48,136 nt of DNA from a virus: positions 1 to 48,136 of the IMG/VR virus record IMGVR_UViG_3300027896_000066; one strand, written 5' to 3'. The notes beneath the pieces are model-generated. The model did no database searches and was not told where the DNA came from. It saw only the letters and a program-made list of their open reading frames with translations. Positions 1 to 8,964 of this stretch are shown here, one piece after another. Each line of letters begins with the position of its first letter. Position 1 is the first letter of the stretch. The position numbers and the translations under genes are program-made.

Positions 1-31
1 TAAGTAAAACACTAAAGTTCAAGGGAGCCAT

Positions 32-283
32 ATGGCAAAATTATCAGCAGAAAATGTTATTCGTCTAAAGCAATTAGTAAAAGACGGAGTAAGTATTTTA
101 CAAGAATGTGAAGACCTTAAGGGTGGACTATCCGATACTATTAAGGCAGTAGCCGAAGAATTGGAAGTGAAACCGGCACAATTAAATAAACTTATTAAGA
201 TCTGCCAAAAAGGTAAGATGAATAACACTCGAGAGGACTGGGACGAGTTAGAGGAGTTGTATAAATCCGGAGGGTTGGGTTAA
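32..283 (+). CDS. dsbA: DsbA-like small dsDNA-binding protein
   Basis: An 83-residue charged, helical protein. From memory, its second half (LSDTIKAVAEELEVKPAQL, then LNKLIKIC and ELEELYKS) resembles T4 DsbA, a double-stranded DNA-binding protein linked to late transcription. The start has a good ribosome site (AAGGGAG) 6 nt upstream. Its stop overlaps the start of the DNA polymerase gene (TAATG at 281-285), so the two are translationally coupled. The family call is by pattern only; a generic small DNA-binding protein is the alternative. Confidence 0.6.
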   Translation: MAKLSAENVIRLKQLVKDGVSILQECEDLKGGLSDTIKAVAEELEVKPAQLNKLIKICQKGKMNNTREDWDELEELYKSGGLG

Positions 284-3225
284 TGTACATTGATAGTTTT
301 TTTAAACGCAGTGGAGAAAGTGAAGTAATTAGGGTCGTAGAACGTATAAATGGTAAACGTGTATACAAAGAATATGCGCCGGATTATCATTTCTATCTAA
401 GTGACCATAAAGGAATACATAAGACTATCTATGGCGATACTGTAAAGAAGATTATCCCAAAATCTTATACAGAAAAACAAAAGCTAATGAAAACAATGTC
501 AAGCAATGTTAGGAAATGGGAATCTGATGTAAATCCTATCGCTCGTTGTTTAGAAAATAACTATCATTCAGGTGAGGCACCTGCGTTACATGTAGCATTT
601 TTCGACATCGAGACAAGTTTTGATAAGGAGCTAGGATGGTCCGAAGCGTCTGATGCCAACAATTATATTACGGCAATATCTGTACATTTACAGTGGATTG
701 ACGAAATTGTTTGTTTGTCAGTGCCACCCGAGACATTAACATGGGAAGAAGCAAATATAATTGCCGACAAAGTAGGAAGTACTGTATTATTTAAAACTGA
801 AGCAGAAATGCTTAATGCATTTATTGACGTTATAGAAGATGCAGATGTATTGTCTGGGTGGAATTCAGAAGCATATGATATACCTTACACTATAAATCGT
901 ATTAAAAGAGTGCTTGGTAAAAATGAAGCAAGACGTTTATGCCTCTGGGAGCAAATGCCAAAAGAGCGTACATTTGAACGTGGTGGCAGGGAAGCTCTAA
1001 CTTATGACCTTGTTGGGCGAGTTGCTATGGATTATATGCAGATTTATAAGCAATATAACTACGAAGAACGGCATAGTTATGCACTAAATGCAATTGCTGA
1101 AGTTGAGTTAGATGAAACAAAACTTGCTTACGAGGGTACTTTAGATGAACTATATAATGATGACTACGAACAGTTTTTACAATATAATCTTCAAGATACA
1201 CGATTGCTAGATAAGTTAGATAAGAAATTACAATTTATTGATTTAGCAAATTCTATTGCACATTCTAGCTGTGTACTGATCCCTGCAGTTATGGGAGCAG
1301 TAGCAGTTACTGATCAGAACGTATTAATGGAAGCACACAATCGTAATATGATATGTCCAGATAAAAAACACGGGCATACATCTGATGATGCAAGAGCAGC
1401 AGGTGGATGGGTGGCAACTCCGCGTAAAGGATTCCACAGATGGATCGGATCAACAGACATGAAATCCCTGTATCCATCTGTTATTAGAACTTTTAATATG
1501 AGTCCAGAAATGATTATTGGGCAGATTAGATTAGACCGTACTAATCAAGCAATTACAGACTATATGAAGAAGGGTGCGAAATATACGTTTGCAGCATGGT
1601 GGAATGATAGATTTAATGTTCTGGAAATGGAAGATTTCTATAATCAAGATATTGGCACCAAATTAATTCTTGATATGGAAGATGGGTCTGAATTTAGTGT
1701 TACTGGAAAAGAACTACACGATTTAATATTTAAAAGTGACCAACCTTGGTGTATTAGTGCTAATGGCACAATTTTTAAAACAGATACAGACGGAGTTATT
1801 CCTAGCTTGCTAACACGTTGGTATAGCGAACGTAAAACTCTACAAGGTATAATGACAAACTATGAGGATGTTAAAGACAATGCTAAAATTACTGGTGTAA
1901 GTATTCCGTCAGAATTATTTTCTAACGACGATATCAGTGATGTAGAAACAAAGGCAAATCCATATTTAGATGCAGAAGCATACAAACCTAAAAAGTTGAA
2001 AGAAATTATATCCGAAGGTCATACAAAGCGTGTTGTACAATACATGAATCAACACAATTTAATGGTTAAGGATGGTAAAGCAATACATCGTGATCAGGAT
2101 ACGTTAGGTCGCATTGTTGGCTTCTGGGACAAACGTCAGTTGGTTAAGAAAATTAACTTGAACTCTGCATACGGTGCGTTATTGAATGCTGGTAGTAGAT
2201 TTTTTGATCAACGCTTAGGACAATCAACTACACTAACTGGTAGGACAATTACCAAGCATATGGCAGCTGAAACTAATCAAATGATTACCGGCGAATATGA
2301 TCACTACGGTAAGGCAATTGTATATGGAGATACCGACTCCAGTTATTTTTCAGCATATCCAATTCTTAAAGATGAAATTGCACGGGGTGATATTGAATGG
2401 ACTAAAGAAAGTGTTGTAGATTTATACGATGATTTGGCTAAAGCAGTATCCGCTACATTCCCAGAATTCTTGTTGAAGAACTTACACGTACCGATCAAAC
2501 GTTCGACTGGTGTTATTGCAAGTTCACGTGAAACAGTTTCTGAAACAGGTATTTGGATGGTTAAGAAACGCTATGCTTGTTTGATGTATGATAAAGATGG
2601 AATCCGTTTAGACGTAGGCGGTAAGGTCGGTAAAGTAAAAGCGATGGGGCTAGATTTAAAACGTGCAGATACTCCAAAGTTCGTACAAAAGTTCTTATCA
2701 GAAATTCTTATGGACACACTTACAGATAAAGGCGAAAATACTGTTATTGAAAAAGTAAGATTGTTTAAAGAGAAGTTTGAAGATATGAAACCGTGGCAGC
2801 AAGGTACTCCGCGTGGTGTGAATAAACTTACACATTACAGGGAAAAGTTAGAAGATGCTGGCCGAAAGAAGTTAAAAGGCATCGAAGTCGGTAACTTGCA
2901 TGTCCCGGGGCATGTAACAGCAAGTCTAGCATGGAATAGACTTAAAGAAATACATATGGATCAACATGCAATGCGTATTATTGACGGCCAAAAAATTATC
3001 GTGTGCAAACTTCGAGAGACAAGTGAAAATAGACTAACTTCAATTGCATATCCTGTGGATGAAGATCGACTTCCTGATTGGTTTACTTCATTACCGTTTG
3101 ATAGTGAGGGTATGATGACCGGCATTGTAGATCAAAAAGTTCGAAATTTACTTTCAGTGCTTAATTGGGACTTGACTGCAACAAGTAAAGAATCTGTTCA
3201 TTTTAATTCTTTATTTGGATTTTAA
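283..3225 (+). CDS. 43: Family B DNA polymerase (T4 gp43-like)
   Basis: Replicative DNA polymerase with proofreading exonuclease, 980 residues, a little longer than T4 gp43 (about 900). Exo I is visible as FFDIETSF (D108, E110), Exo II as SGWNSEAYDIPY near residue 195, and Exo III as YNLQDTRLLDKL near 305. Polymerase motif A is STDMKSLYPS (D392), motif B is KKINLNSAYGALLN near 625, and motif C is YGDTDSS (D683, D685). All catalytic residues are present and the frame is intact, with no intein or intron. It lies one gene from the sliding clamp, as expected for a T4-like replisome block. Confidence 0.97.
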   Translation: MYIDSFFKRSGESEVIRVVERINGKRVYKEYAPDYHFYLSDHKGIHKTIYGDTVKKIIPKSYTEKQKLMKTMSSNVRKWESDVNPIARCLENNYHSGEAPALHVAFFDIETSFDKELGWSEASDANNYITAISVHLQWIDEIVCLSVPPETLTWEEANIIADKVGSTVLFKTEAEMLNAFIDVIEDADVLSGWNSEAYDIPYTINRIKRVLGKNEARRLCLWEQMPKERTFERGGREALTYDLVGRVAMDYMQIYKQYNYEERHSYALNAIAEVELDETKLAYEGTLDELYNDDYEQFLQYNLQDTRLLDKLDKKLQFIDLANSIAHSSCVLIPAVMGAVAVTDQNVLMEAHNRNMICPDKKHGHTSDDARAAGGWVATPRKGFHRWIGSTDMKSLYPSVIRTFNMSPEMIIGQIRLDRTNQAITDYMKKGAKYTFAAWWNDRFNVLEMEDFYNQDIGTKLILDMEDGSEFSVTGKELHDLIFKSDQPWCISANGTIFKTDTDGVIPSLLTRWYSERKTLQGIMTNYEDVKDNAKITGVSIPSELFSNDDISDVETKANPYLDAEAYKPKKLKEIISEGHTKRVVQYMNQHNLMVKDGKAIHRDQDTLGRIVGFWDKRQLVKKINLNSAYGALLNAGSRFFDQRLGQSTTLTGRTITKHMAAETNQMITGEYDHYGKAIVYGDTDSSYFSAYPILKDEIARGDIEWTKESVVDLYDDLAKAVSATFPEFLLKNLHVPIKRSTGVIASSRETVSETGIWMVKKRYACLMYDKDGIRLDVGGKVGKVKAMGLDLKRADTPKFVQKFLSEILMDTLTDKGENTVIEKVRLFKEKFEDMKPWQQGTPRGVNKLTHYREKLEDAGRKKLKGIEVGNLHVPGHVTASLAWNRLKEIHMDQHAMRIIDGQKIIVCKLRETSENRLTSIAYPVDEDRLPDWFTSLPFDSEGMMTGIVDQKVRNLLSVLNWDLTATSKESVHFNSLFGF

Positions 3226-3256
3226 TATTTTACTTATTGGACAGTAAATAAAACTG

Positions 3257-3285
3257 TTGACTTTCTATGTGAAGTCCTATATAAT
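3257..3285 (+). promoter_or_regulatory. sigma70-like promoter
   Basis: TTGACT at 3257-3262, a 17-nt spacer, and TATAAT at 3280-3285. It sits just after the polymerase stop and about 20 nt before the ATG at 3305, so it would express the small gene and the sliding clamp independently of the polymerase. Confidence 0.8.
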
Positions 3286-3304
3286 AAGTGAAAGGGAGAT
3301 TATT

Positions 3305-3514
3305 ATGTCGTGGTTTAAAAAGCAAGCTATTATTACTCCACATATCAATCCACTTAATATAGTATCTAGCATTGGCATATATCCAGTGTATGATCTAGAC
3401 GGTAGATTTTTGTGTGATGAATTACAAGTTACTATCGATAACCGATTAATATCACTAACAGATTATATTAATACATTAGTAGATGAAAAAATTAAAAATA
3501 AGGAAATTAAATGA
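3305..3514 (+). CDS. Small protein of unknown function upstream of clamp
   Basis: A 69-residue protein starting MSWFKKQAIITPHINP. I chose the ATG at 3305 because AAAGGGAG stands 6 nt upstream and because the promoter ends at 3285; the longer frame would begin inside the -35 box. Its last codons overlap the clamp start (ATGA at 3511-3514), so it is coupled to the clamp. No family recognised. Confidence 0.7.
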   Translation: MSWFKKQAIITPHINPLNIVSSIGIYPVYDLDGRFLCDELQVTIDNRLISLTDYINTLVDEKIKNKEIK

Positions 3515-4263
3515 ATATTTTAGATAGCATGAAAGACATTATTAAGCATACTAATTCTCTAGGATTTGTAGAGATGGTAAAAATCGTAGGTACATCAACT
3601 GATGCAACGATTGAATCAATCGATGCCGATAAGACTGTTGTTATTTTTGGTAGTATGTATCAACCAATTACAGGCATTGAATCAACTGTAGGGCTATCTC
3701 GTATTGCGATATTAAAGGGATTTATTGACTTTCCACCATTTGCAAGTGATAAAGCAAAAATTAGTACTGCTACCGAAGTTCGTAACGGTATTACTGTGCC
3801 GACTGAAGTTAATTTTAATAGTGGATCAGGACATAAAGCAAGTTATCGGTTTATGAGTGAAACTATGGTAAATGAACAGATTAAAGTTCCGCCATTTAAA
3901 GGTGCAACTTGGAATGTTACCATTACCCCAGAGAAAAAGAAAATTTCAGAATTAGCATATATGCAAGGCACATTAGGAGGTTTTGAAAAACGTTTTACAG
4001 TAAGTGTTGATTCTACAAATACTCTAATGTTTAATGTTGGAAACGGGCCCGCAGATAAAACAGAATTACCTTTTGCAGATAATGTAACGGGCACATTAAA
4101 GCATCAATGGTCCTGGCCTTTGACTCAAGTTCTTAGTATTCTTAAACTAAGTGATACTGCATCTACATGTTCGATGAGTTTCTCGGATATGGGTGTTATG
4201 AAGATAGAAGTTGATTCGGGTATCGGAATTTATCAATATATTTTACCAGCAGGTCAGGGTTAA
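3511..4263 (+). CDS. 45: Sliding clamp, T4 gp45-like
   Basis: A 250-residue protein of about the size of T4 gp45 (228), with the usual pattern of alternating strands and no enzymatic motif. In T4 the trimeric clamp tethers polymerase to DNA and also activates late transcription at TATAAATA promoters together with gp33 and gp55; nine such octamers occur in this window. The final residues (IYQYILPAGQG) look like the clamp C-terminus. The start overlaps the preceding small gene by 4 nt. Confidence 0.85.
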   Translation: MNILDSMKDIIKHTNSLGFVEMVKIVGTSTDATIESIDADKTVVIFGSMYQPITGIESTVGLSRIAILKGFIDFPPFASDKAKISTATEVRNGITVPTEVNFNSGSGHKASYRFMSETMVNEQIKVPPFKGATWNVTITPEKKKISELAYMQGTLGGFEKRFTVSVDSTNTLMFNVGNGPADKTELPFADNVTGTLKHQWSWPLTQVLSILKLSDTASTCSMSFSDMGVMKIEVDSGIGIYQYILPAGQG

Positions 4264-4292
4264 TTTAATGAGTGTAATATTAAAGGAAAATA

Positions 4293-5903
4293 ATGACAAT
4301 TAATTTAGGAGAACGGCATGATCACGGAAGATGGGCCCGATATCTTCCTGCTATTTCGGGATTCTACACAACACATTTGGGTAAGGATTTATCGGATCCG
4401 GCATTTATTCCTGAATCTCGTGTTCCTGAAAAATTCGAACATGGAATGCAAGGGTTAAATTTCTTAGATCCAGTAAATTCATATTATCATTATCCTTATG
4501 GGTTATTTTCCGCAGGTCATGCAGAGCGTAAATTAACCAAGTGTGACGAAAGAGAACCTATGATTCATAAGCGTGATAGAGAAAAGACTATCATTATTGG
4601 TGACTCCGGTGGATTTCAGATTGCTACGGGTGTTATCAAGTTAGATTGGAAAACAGTAAAAGGTCCAGAGGGCGACAAATTAAGAGAAGAAATTCTTAGA
4701 TATTTAGAACATACATCCGATTGGTCGATGACACTTGATGTACCTGCATTTGCTGCATTACCTCCTTTTACTGAAAAAACTGGATTGACTAAATTTGAGG
4801 ATTGCTTAGATGTAACAGAACATAATCTTCATTATTTTATGAAAAACCGTATACCAGGTGCAACTAAGTTCTTAAATGTATTATCGGGTAGTGATAGTGA
4901 AAACTCTAAGCAATGGTATGATTCTGTAAAAGTATTTAGTCAGCCCGATATTGTAGAAGCACTAGGTTATACACGTGACCGTACATTAGAAGGTTGGGCA
5001 TTTGCTGGTTGCAATATGAGACAAATGAAAACTACTTTACAACGTTTGCTCAATTTGCGCGATGACGGATTATTAGAAGGTAAAGATTGGATTCATTTTC
5101 TAGGTATCGGTAGATTAGACTGGGCATGTTATTTAACGTCTATTGAAAGACAGATTAAGAAACACTATAATCCGAATATAAGCATTAGTTTTGATGCTGC
5201 ATCGCCATTCGTTGCAGCAGGCGGGTATGCATTATCTTATGATTATACTCATTTTAGTGCAGACAGACTTACATATTCTATGGGCAAAGGTATCGATGAT
5301 AAAAGTATGAAAGGAAGTAAGAATTGCATGCCATACGGCGGACCAATTAATGGTAGACTAGTTGTTGGAGACATGTGTGTAATGGGCCCAGGCGATGTAA
5401 ATAAGCATGGTAAAGAAGGTAAAACAAGTTGGGATACAACCTCCTATGCACTTGCTATGGCACATAATGTTTTTAATCATATTGATGCCGTCCAGGAAAT
5501 TAATCGTCTGGCCGATATTGCATATGCTACACTTGGTCCAGTCGATACATCCGAATGGTATCGTTACAATGGTAAAAAAAGAAATACAAATAAAAATGAT
5601 TTCGTGCCTAATAACATAATTTATTTTAATTCTTTTGTTGAAAAACTATTTGATCCAACTAATGTAGACCCATATAAAATGTTAGATGAATATACTGACT
5701 TTTTAAATAGTATTAGTTTTGGTAATAAAAAAGTTGTATCCACAATGGGACACGAAGATATGTGGGGTAAGGTAGAGGATACATCGACTCAGGGATTACC
5801 AGACTCTCAAGATATGGCTGATATGGATAATATGAGTCTTGCAGAAGAAGAACATGATCTAGAAGAACATGAATATAGCATTGTAAAAAATTTAGTGCTT
5901 TAG
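4293..5903 (+). CDS. dpdA: DpdA-like 7-deazaguanine DNA transglycosylase
   Basis: A 536-residue tRNA-guanine-transglycosylase-fold protein. TGT enzymes exchange guanine for a 7-deazaguanine base; phage DpdA members do this in DNA. The TGT general-base motif IIGDSGGFQ (D104) and a second aspartate in SFDAASP (D301), in the place of the TGT nucleophile, are visible. The TGT C-terminal zinc site is not obvious, consistent with a DNA-acting member. The C-terminus is acidic (residues about 495-530). A ribosome site AAAGGA precedes the start. QueE (14041) and a QueD-like gene (12038) in the same window support the role. Which base is inserted cannot be read here. Confidence 0.85.
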   Translation: MTINLGERHDHGRWARYLPAISGFYTTHLGKDLSDPAFIPESRVPEKFEHGMQGLNFLDPVNSYYHYPYGLFSAGHAERKLTKCDEREPMIHKRDREKTIIIGDSGGFQIATGVIKLDWKTVKGPEGDKLREEILRYLEHTSDWSMTLDVPAFAALPPFTEKTGLTKFEDCLDVTEHNLHYFMKNRIPGATKFLNVLSGSDSENSKQWYDSVKVFSQPDIVEALGYTRDRTLEGWAFAGCNMRQMKTTLQRLLNLRDDGLLEGKDWIHFLGIGRLDWACYLTSIERQIKKHYNPNISISFDAASPFVAAGGYALSYDYTHFSADRLTYSMGKGIDDKSMKGSKNCMPYGGPINGRLVVGDMCVMGPGDVNKHGKEGKTSWDTTSYALAMAHNVFNHIDAVQEINRLADIAYATLGPVDTSEWYRYNGKKRNTNKNDFVPNNIIYFNSFVEKLFDPTNVDPYKMLDEYTDFLNSISFGNKKVVSTMGHEDMWGKVEDTSTQGLPDSQDMADMDNMSLAEEEHDLEEHEYSIVKNLVL

Positions 5904-6085
5904 AGAATCTTATACAAGTACGAAAGGATTGTATACCCTAGTAATTAGTATATAGATTATATGTATGGTATGGCGAATGGGACGATATCGTCCCATTCGA
6001 TTTTGCAGACAATAGTGCTGCCTTTCTAAAATTATCTCCTAAGAATAATATAAAGGTATGGTACAAATCTAAAAAAGGAATATAG
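5904..6085 (+). other. 182-bp gap: long palindrome and start-less ORF
   Basis: This gap holds a perfect 26-bp palindrome at 5974-5999 (arm CGAATGGGACGAT). It also holds an open frame in the register ending at TAG 6083-6085, which reads YVWYGEWDDIVPFDFADN and then ...KVWYKSKKGI. The frame looks protein-like but has no ATG, GTG or TTG start before the upstream TAA. It may be a decayed gene or chance. An AAAGGATT ribosome-site-like sequence at about 5922 opens a different, short frame. Confidence 0.5.
5974..5999. repeat. Perfect 26-bp palindrome
   Basis: CGAATGGGACGAT followed directly by its reverse complement, centred between 5986 and 5987. It could be a dimeric-protein operator. As RNA it would form a stem followed by ATTTTGC, a weak terminator after the dpdA-like gene. 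No loop separates the arms. Confidence 0.75.
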
Positions 6086-6913
6086 ATGAATAATATTATT
6101 GTAATTTTCCATGGCAACTGTGCAGATGGGTTTACCTCTGCATGGCTCGTGAATAAAGTATATCCCGGTGCCGAGTTTGTAGCAGGGTTCTATCAAACGA
6201 CCCCGCCTAACGTAACAGGCAAGATTGTGTATATGGTTGACTTTAGTTATACACGACCGGTAATGGAAGAACTTGCAAGTAAAGCATTAAAAATAATACA
6301 CATTGATCATCATGATACTGCTATTAGAGCATTAGAAGGATTTGATCCAGAAAACTTAGAAAAATTCTATAGTCCAACAAATACAGAAAGTGGTGCAATG
6401 CTTACATGGCGTTACTTCTGGCCAGACACAGAGGTACCTATGTTTGTTAAACACATTGACGACAGAGATCGATGGAAGTTTCTATTACCTGGTACACGTG
6501 AAATTCAAGCCAATGTATTCAGCTACGATTACACATTTGAAAACTGGGACATGTTGTTCACTCAGAACGTAGATGAACAGATTAAAGACGGTACAGCAAT
6601 TGAGCGAGCACAGGCAAAAAATATTAAAGAACTAATGGATGTAGTAGTTCGTAGGGTAAACATATCGGGATATAATGTTCCGTGTGCAAATATTCCTTAT
6701 ATGTTTGGTTCCGATATGTGCTCCATACTTGCGAAGAACGAGCCTTTTGCTGTATACTACTATGACACACTTGGTAGTCGTATATTTGGCTTACGCTCCG
6801 ACCTAAATGGAGTGCATGTAGGCGATATTGCTAAACAGTTTGGTGGTGGCGGGCACGAACATGCATCTGGGTTTAAGATAAGTTACAAAGATGCGCATAA
6901 ATTTGAAATTTGA
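6086..6913 (+). CDS. DHH-family phosphoesterase
   Basis: A 275-residue protein with the DHH superfamily layout. It opens with HGNCADGFTSAW (residues 9-20, metal-binding D), then VDFSY near 52, then the signature HIDHHDTA near 73. A C-terminal DHHA1-like glycine-rich loop FGGGGHEHASGF lies near 252-263. DHH enzymes hydrolyse phosphodiesters such as nanoRNA, cyclic dinucleotides or pAp; the substrate here cannot be told. Ribosome site AAAAGGAA precedes the start. It is followed after 10 nt by a run of small phage proteins. Confidence 0.88.
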   Translation: MNNIIVIFHGNCADGFTSAWLVNKVYPGAEFVAGFYQTTPPNVTGKIVYMVDFSYTRPVMEELASKALKIIHIDHHDTAIRALEGFDPENLEKFYSPTNTESGAMLTWRYFWPDTEVPMFVKHIDDRDRWKFLLPGTREIQANVFSYDYTFENWDMLFTQNVDEQIKDGTAIERAQAKNIKELMDVVVRRVNISGYNVPCANIPYMFGSDMCSILAKNEPFAVYYYDTLGSRIFGLRSDLNGVHVGDIAKQFGGGGHEHASGFKISYKDAHKFEI

Positions 6914-6923
6914 AAGGATTTAA

Positions 6924-7277
6924 ATGAACCTGTATAATATGTTAGCTGGATATAATCCTAGTAGCGAGCAAATACTCAATCTCTTGGAGCTAAATTCTGA
7001 AGTTTTTGGTAGATACCGTGATGTATTTATTGACGGCAACTATATTGTAGTGCATACTCGTTGTGGAGGAGGAAATAGGGAAGACTATCAGCATGTATTC
7101 GACGATGTCTCAACTCATAAATGGTATAGTCATGATGTAGATTGTGATTATGATTCCACATATGCAGATATCTATTTTTCAATACCATATGGACCAGACC
7201 ACTCGGCAGCAGCACTACTTAACCAAGGTATTCCATCGACGCAAAGATGGGATGAAATTTTAAAGGTATTAAAATGA
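6924..7277 (+). CDS. Conserved small phage-type protein
   Basis: 117 residues. The segment FGRYRDVFI..NYIVVHTRCGGGNREDY followed by TYADIYFSIPYG matches a small protein I recall from many phages and some bacteria, with no known function. AAAGGA lies 7 nt before the start, and the end overlaps the next start (ATGA at 7274). Confidence 0.65.
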   Translation: MNLYNMLAGYNPSSEQILNLLELNSEVFGRYRDVFIDGNYIVVHTRCGGGNREDYQHVFDDVSTHKWYSHDVDCDYDSTYADIYFSIPYGPDHSAAALLNQGIPSTQRWDEILKVLK

Positions 7278-7573
7278 CTGAGAATAAATTATTTATAGTA
7301 GAAACTATTTCAACATTTCGTCATCGCTATGTTGTTGAAGCTAAAGAATTGACACATGCATATGACGAAGTAACAATGCGTGATGCAACCGAAGACAAAT
7401 ATCAATTCGATGAAGTTACTCAGAAACACTTGGGTGAGAATATTATTCAGGGAAGGGAGATTACTAAAGAAGAATTTGATCAGATGTTAGTAGATCTAAA
7501 AGACGATAAAGATGAATTAGCCTCTTACTGGATGGGCGATAAGTTAATTCGTAAAATTAACTATGACGAATAA
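7274..7573 (+). CDS. Conserved small phage-type protein
   Basis: 99 acidic residues beginning MTENKLFIVETISTFRHRY. The IVETISTFRHRYVVEAKE start is a pattern I associate with widespread phage proteins of unknown function. It overlaps both neighbours, so it is part of the 6086-8100 run. Confidence 0.6.
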   Translation: MTENKLFIVETISTFRHRYVVEAKELTHAYDEVTMRDATEDKYQFDEVTQKHLGENIIQGREITKEEFDQMLVDLKDDKDELASYWMGDKLIRKINYDE

Positions 7574-7877
7574 GATAAAAATAGAAAAACATGCTATTGG
7601 TCCCAGAACTCATACATTATCAGCAAAATGGTCAGTAGAGGAAGTCGTAGACAGCGGGTTTTTTTGCCCGATACTACCTAAGCCGGTCAGTAAAATGACT
7701 AAACATGAGGAAGCTGACGAGATTGTTCGCCGACTTTCTACACCTCCAAGAACTCAAAAAGAAATAGAAATAGATATAGATGCATTAATGAGTACCATGG
7801 CAGCTGAAATATCTAAAGAAATAGATAATGAAATGCTTGAAAAAATTAGAGAGGTATATGCTAAAGATAGAAGCTAA
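7563..7877 (+). CDS. Small protein with weak gp23-like segments
   Basis: 104 residues. Two segments, THTLSAKWSVEEVVD (about 16-30) and MAAEISKEIDNEMLEKI (about 79-95), recall stretches from T4-like major capsid proteins (the LKAxWxxE and EIxxEIDxE patterns). The protein is far too short to be a capsid protein, so this is a weak resemblance only. It overlaps both neighbours. Confidence 0.5.
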   Translation: MTNKIKIEKHAIGPRTHTLSAKWSVEEVVDSGFFCPILPKPVSKMTKHEEADEIVRRLSTPPRTQKEIEIDIDALMSTMAAEISKEIDNEMLEKIREVYAKDRS

Positions 7878-8100
7878 ACATATAGACATATTAGGTCAAC
7901 CATTATCAGTTAATAACTACATAGCAGTTGCACACCACAATAATTTATATATTTGCTCCATAATTAAAATAACACCAAAACAGGTAAGAGTAAAACCAAT
8001 AAGCAGCAGTGGTAAAGGCTGGTTAAAATACCCATCTGAAATGGTTTTATTATCGGGACCAGATGCATTAGTATATATTTTAAAACACGCAGGAGCATAA
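7858..8100 (+). CDS. Small hypothetical protein
   Basis: 80 residues from ATG 7858 (MLKIEAKHIDILGQPLS). This start has an AGAGAGGT ribosome site and overlaps the previous gene by 20 nt; a longer frame from 7828 lacks such a site. The mix of short beta-like segments (NYIAVAHHNNLYICSIIKIT) suggests a small barrel. It ends one base before the next gene. Function unknown. Confidence 0.55.
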   Translation: MLKIEAKHIDILGQPLSVNNYIAVAHHNNLYICSIIKITPKQVRVKPISSSGKGWLKYPSEMVLLSGPDALVYILKHAGA

Positions 8101-8964
8101 ATGAAAGCATTATTAGCAGGATTTGGCGGAATAGGTGCCAACGTCTATTATCCAGAATTAAAGAAATTAGGATATGAAGTATATATCTTAGACGCAGTTG
8201 CACAACAAGCAAATTACAAAGATGTAATGCAAATTTATAATGCATTTGATATTGCTGTAGTATGTACTCCAAACTTTACACACAGTAAAATTGCAGAAAG
8301 GCTTGCATATACAGGCACACAGCAGATCTTCGTAGAAAAGCCTGGTGTAGAAGATTCCTTGAGCTGGAAAAATTTGTGCGAAACATATCCAAACACAAAG
8401 TTTCATATGGTTAAGAATAATATGTATCGCGATAGTTACGGCGATATATTTAATCATAAAGATAAAGAATTAATCGGAGTAGATATTAATTGGCTAAACG
8501 ACAATCGTATCCCAAACCCGGGTAGTTGGTTTACAACAAAAGTAAGGGCGTATGGGGGTATTTCTAGAGACCTTATGCCACATCTATATTGCTTTGCTGT
8601 TAAATTGTTTGGACTAGAAGCTATGAAGAATGCAAAAATTGAACAATCGTGTTATCAGCGTTGGGATTTATCATCCATCTCCACAACTGATTATGGACAA
8701 GTATCTGCAAATGGGATATACAACGTTGACGACAACGCACTTGTTTCGACAAAGATCGGTAATGTATCTTTACGCATGAATGCTTCCTGGAAAGAGGGAT
8801 ACAATAAACAATCAATTACATTATTCTTTAAAGATGGCACAACATATGAATGGGAATTTGGGTTATGTCCTGCAGAAGCTTACGGTAAGATGTTGCAAGA
8901 TACTACAGATACATATGATATGGATGTACAAATACATGAATTCTTAGAGAGATTTAATGACTAG
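8101..8964 (+). CDS. Gfo/Idh/MocA-like NAD(P) oxidoreductase
   Basis: 287 residues. The N-terminal Rossmann fold is visible as LLAGFGGIGANVYYPELKK (residues 4-22). It is followed by VVCTPNFTHSKIAERL (about 58-73) and the family signature IFVEKPG near 81. These enzymes oxidise or reduce sugar or inositol hydroxyls. It leads an overlapping four-gene set (8101-11887) with a dehydrogenase and a glycosyltransferase, suggesting synthesis and transfer of a modified sugar. It is shorter than typical members (about 330-380). Confidence 0.82.
   Translation: MKALLAGFGGIGANVYYPELKKLGYEVYILDAVAQQANYKDVMQIYNAFDIAVVCTPNFTHSKIAERLAYTGTQQIFVEKPGVEDSLSWKNLCETYPNTKFHMVKNNMYRDSYGDIFNHKDKELIGVDINWLNDNRIPNPGSWFTTKVRAYGGISRDLMPHLYCFAVKLFGLEAMKNAKIEQSCYQRWDLSSISTTDYGQVSANGIYNVDDNALVSTKIGNVSLRMNASWKEGYNKQSITLFFKDGTTYEWEFGLCPAEAYGKMLQDTTDTYDMDVQIHEFLERFND

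Noticed and set aside
7964-8272. 102-codon minus-strand ORF over 7964-8272
   Set aside because: Leu/Ile-rich antisense of two convincing plus-strand genes, with no promoter or ribosome site.
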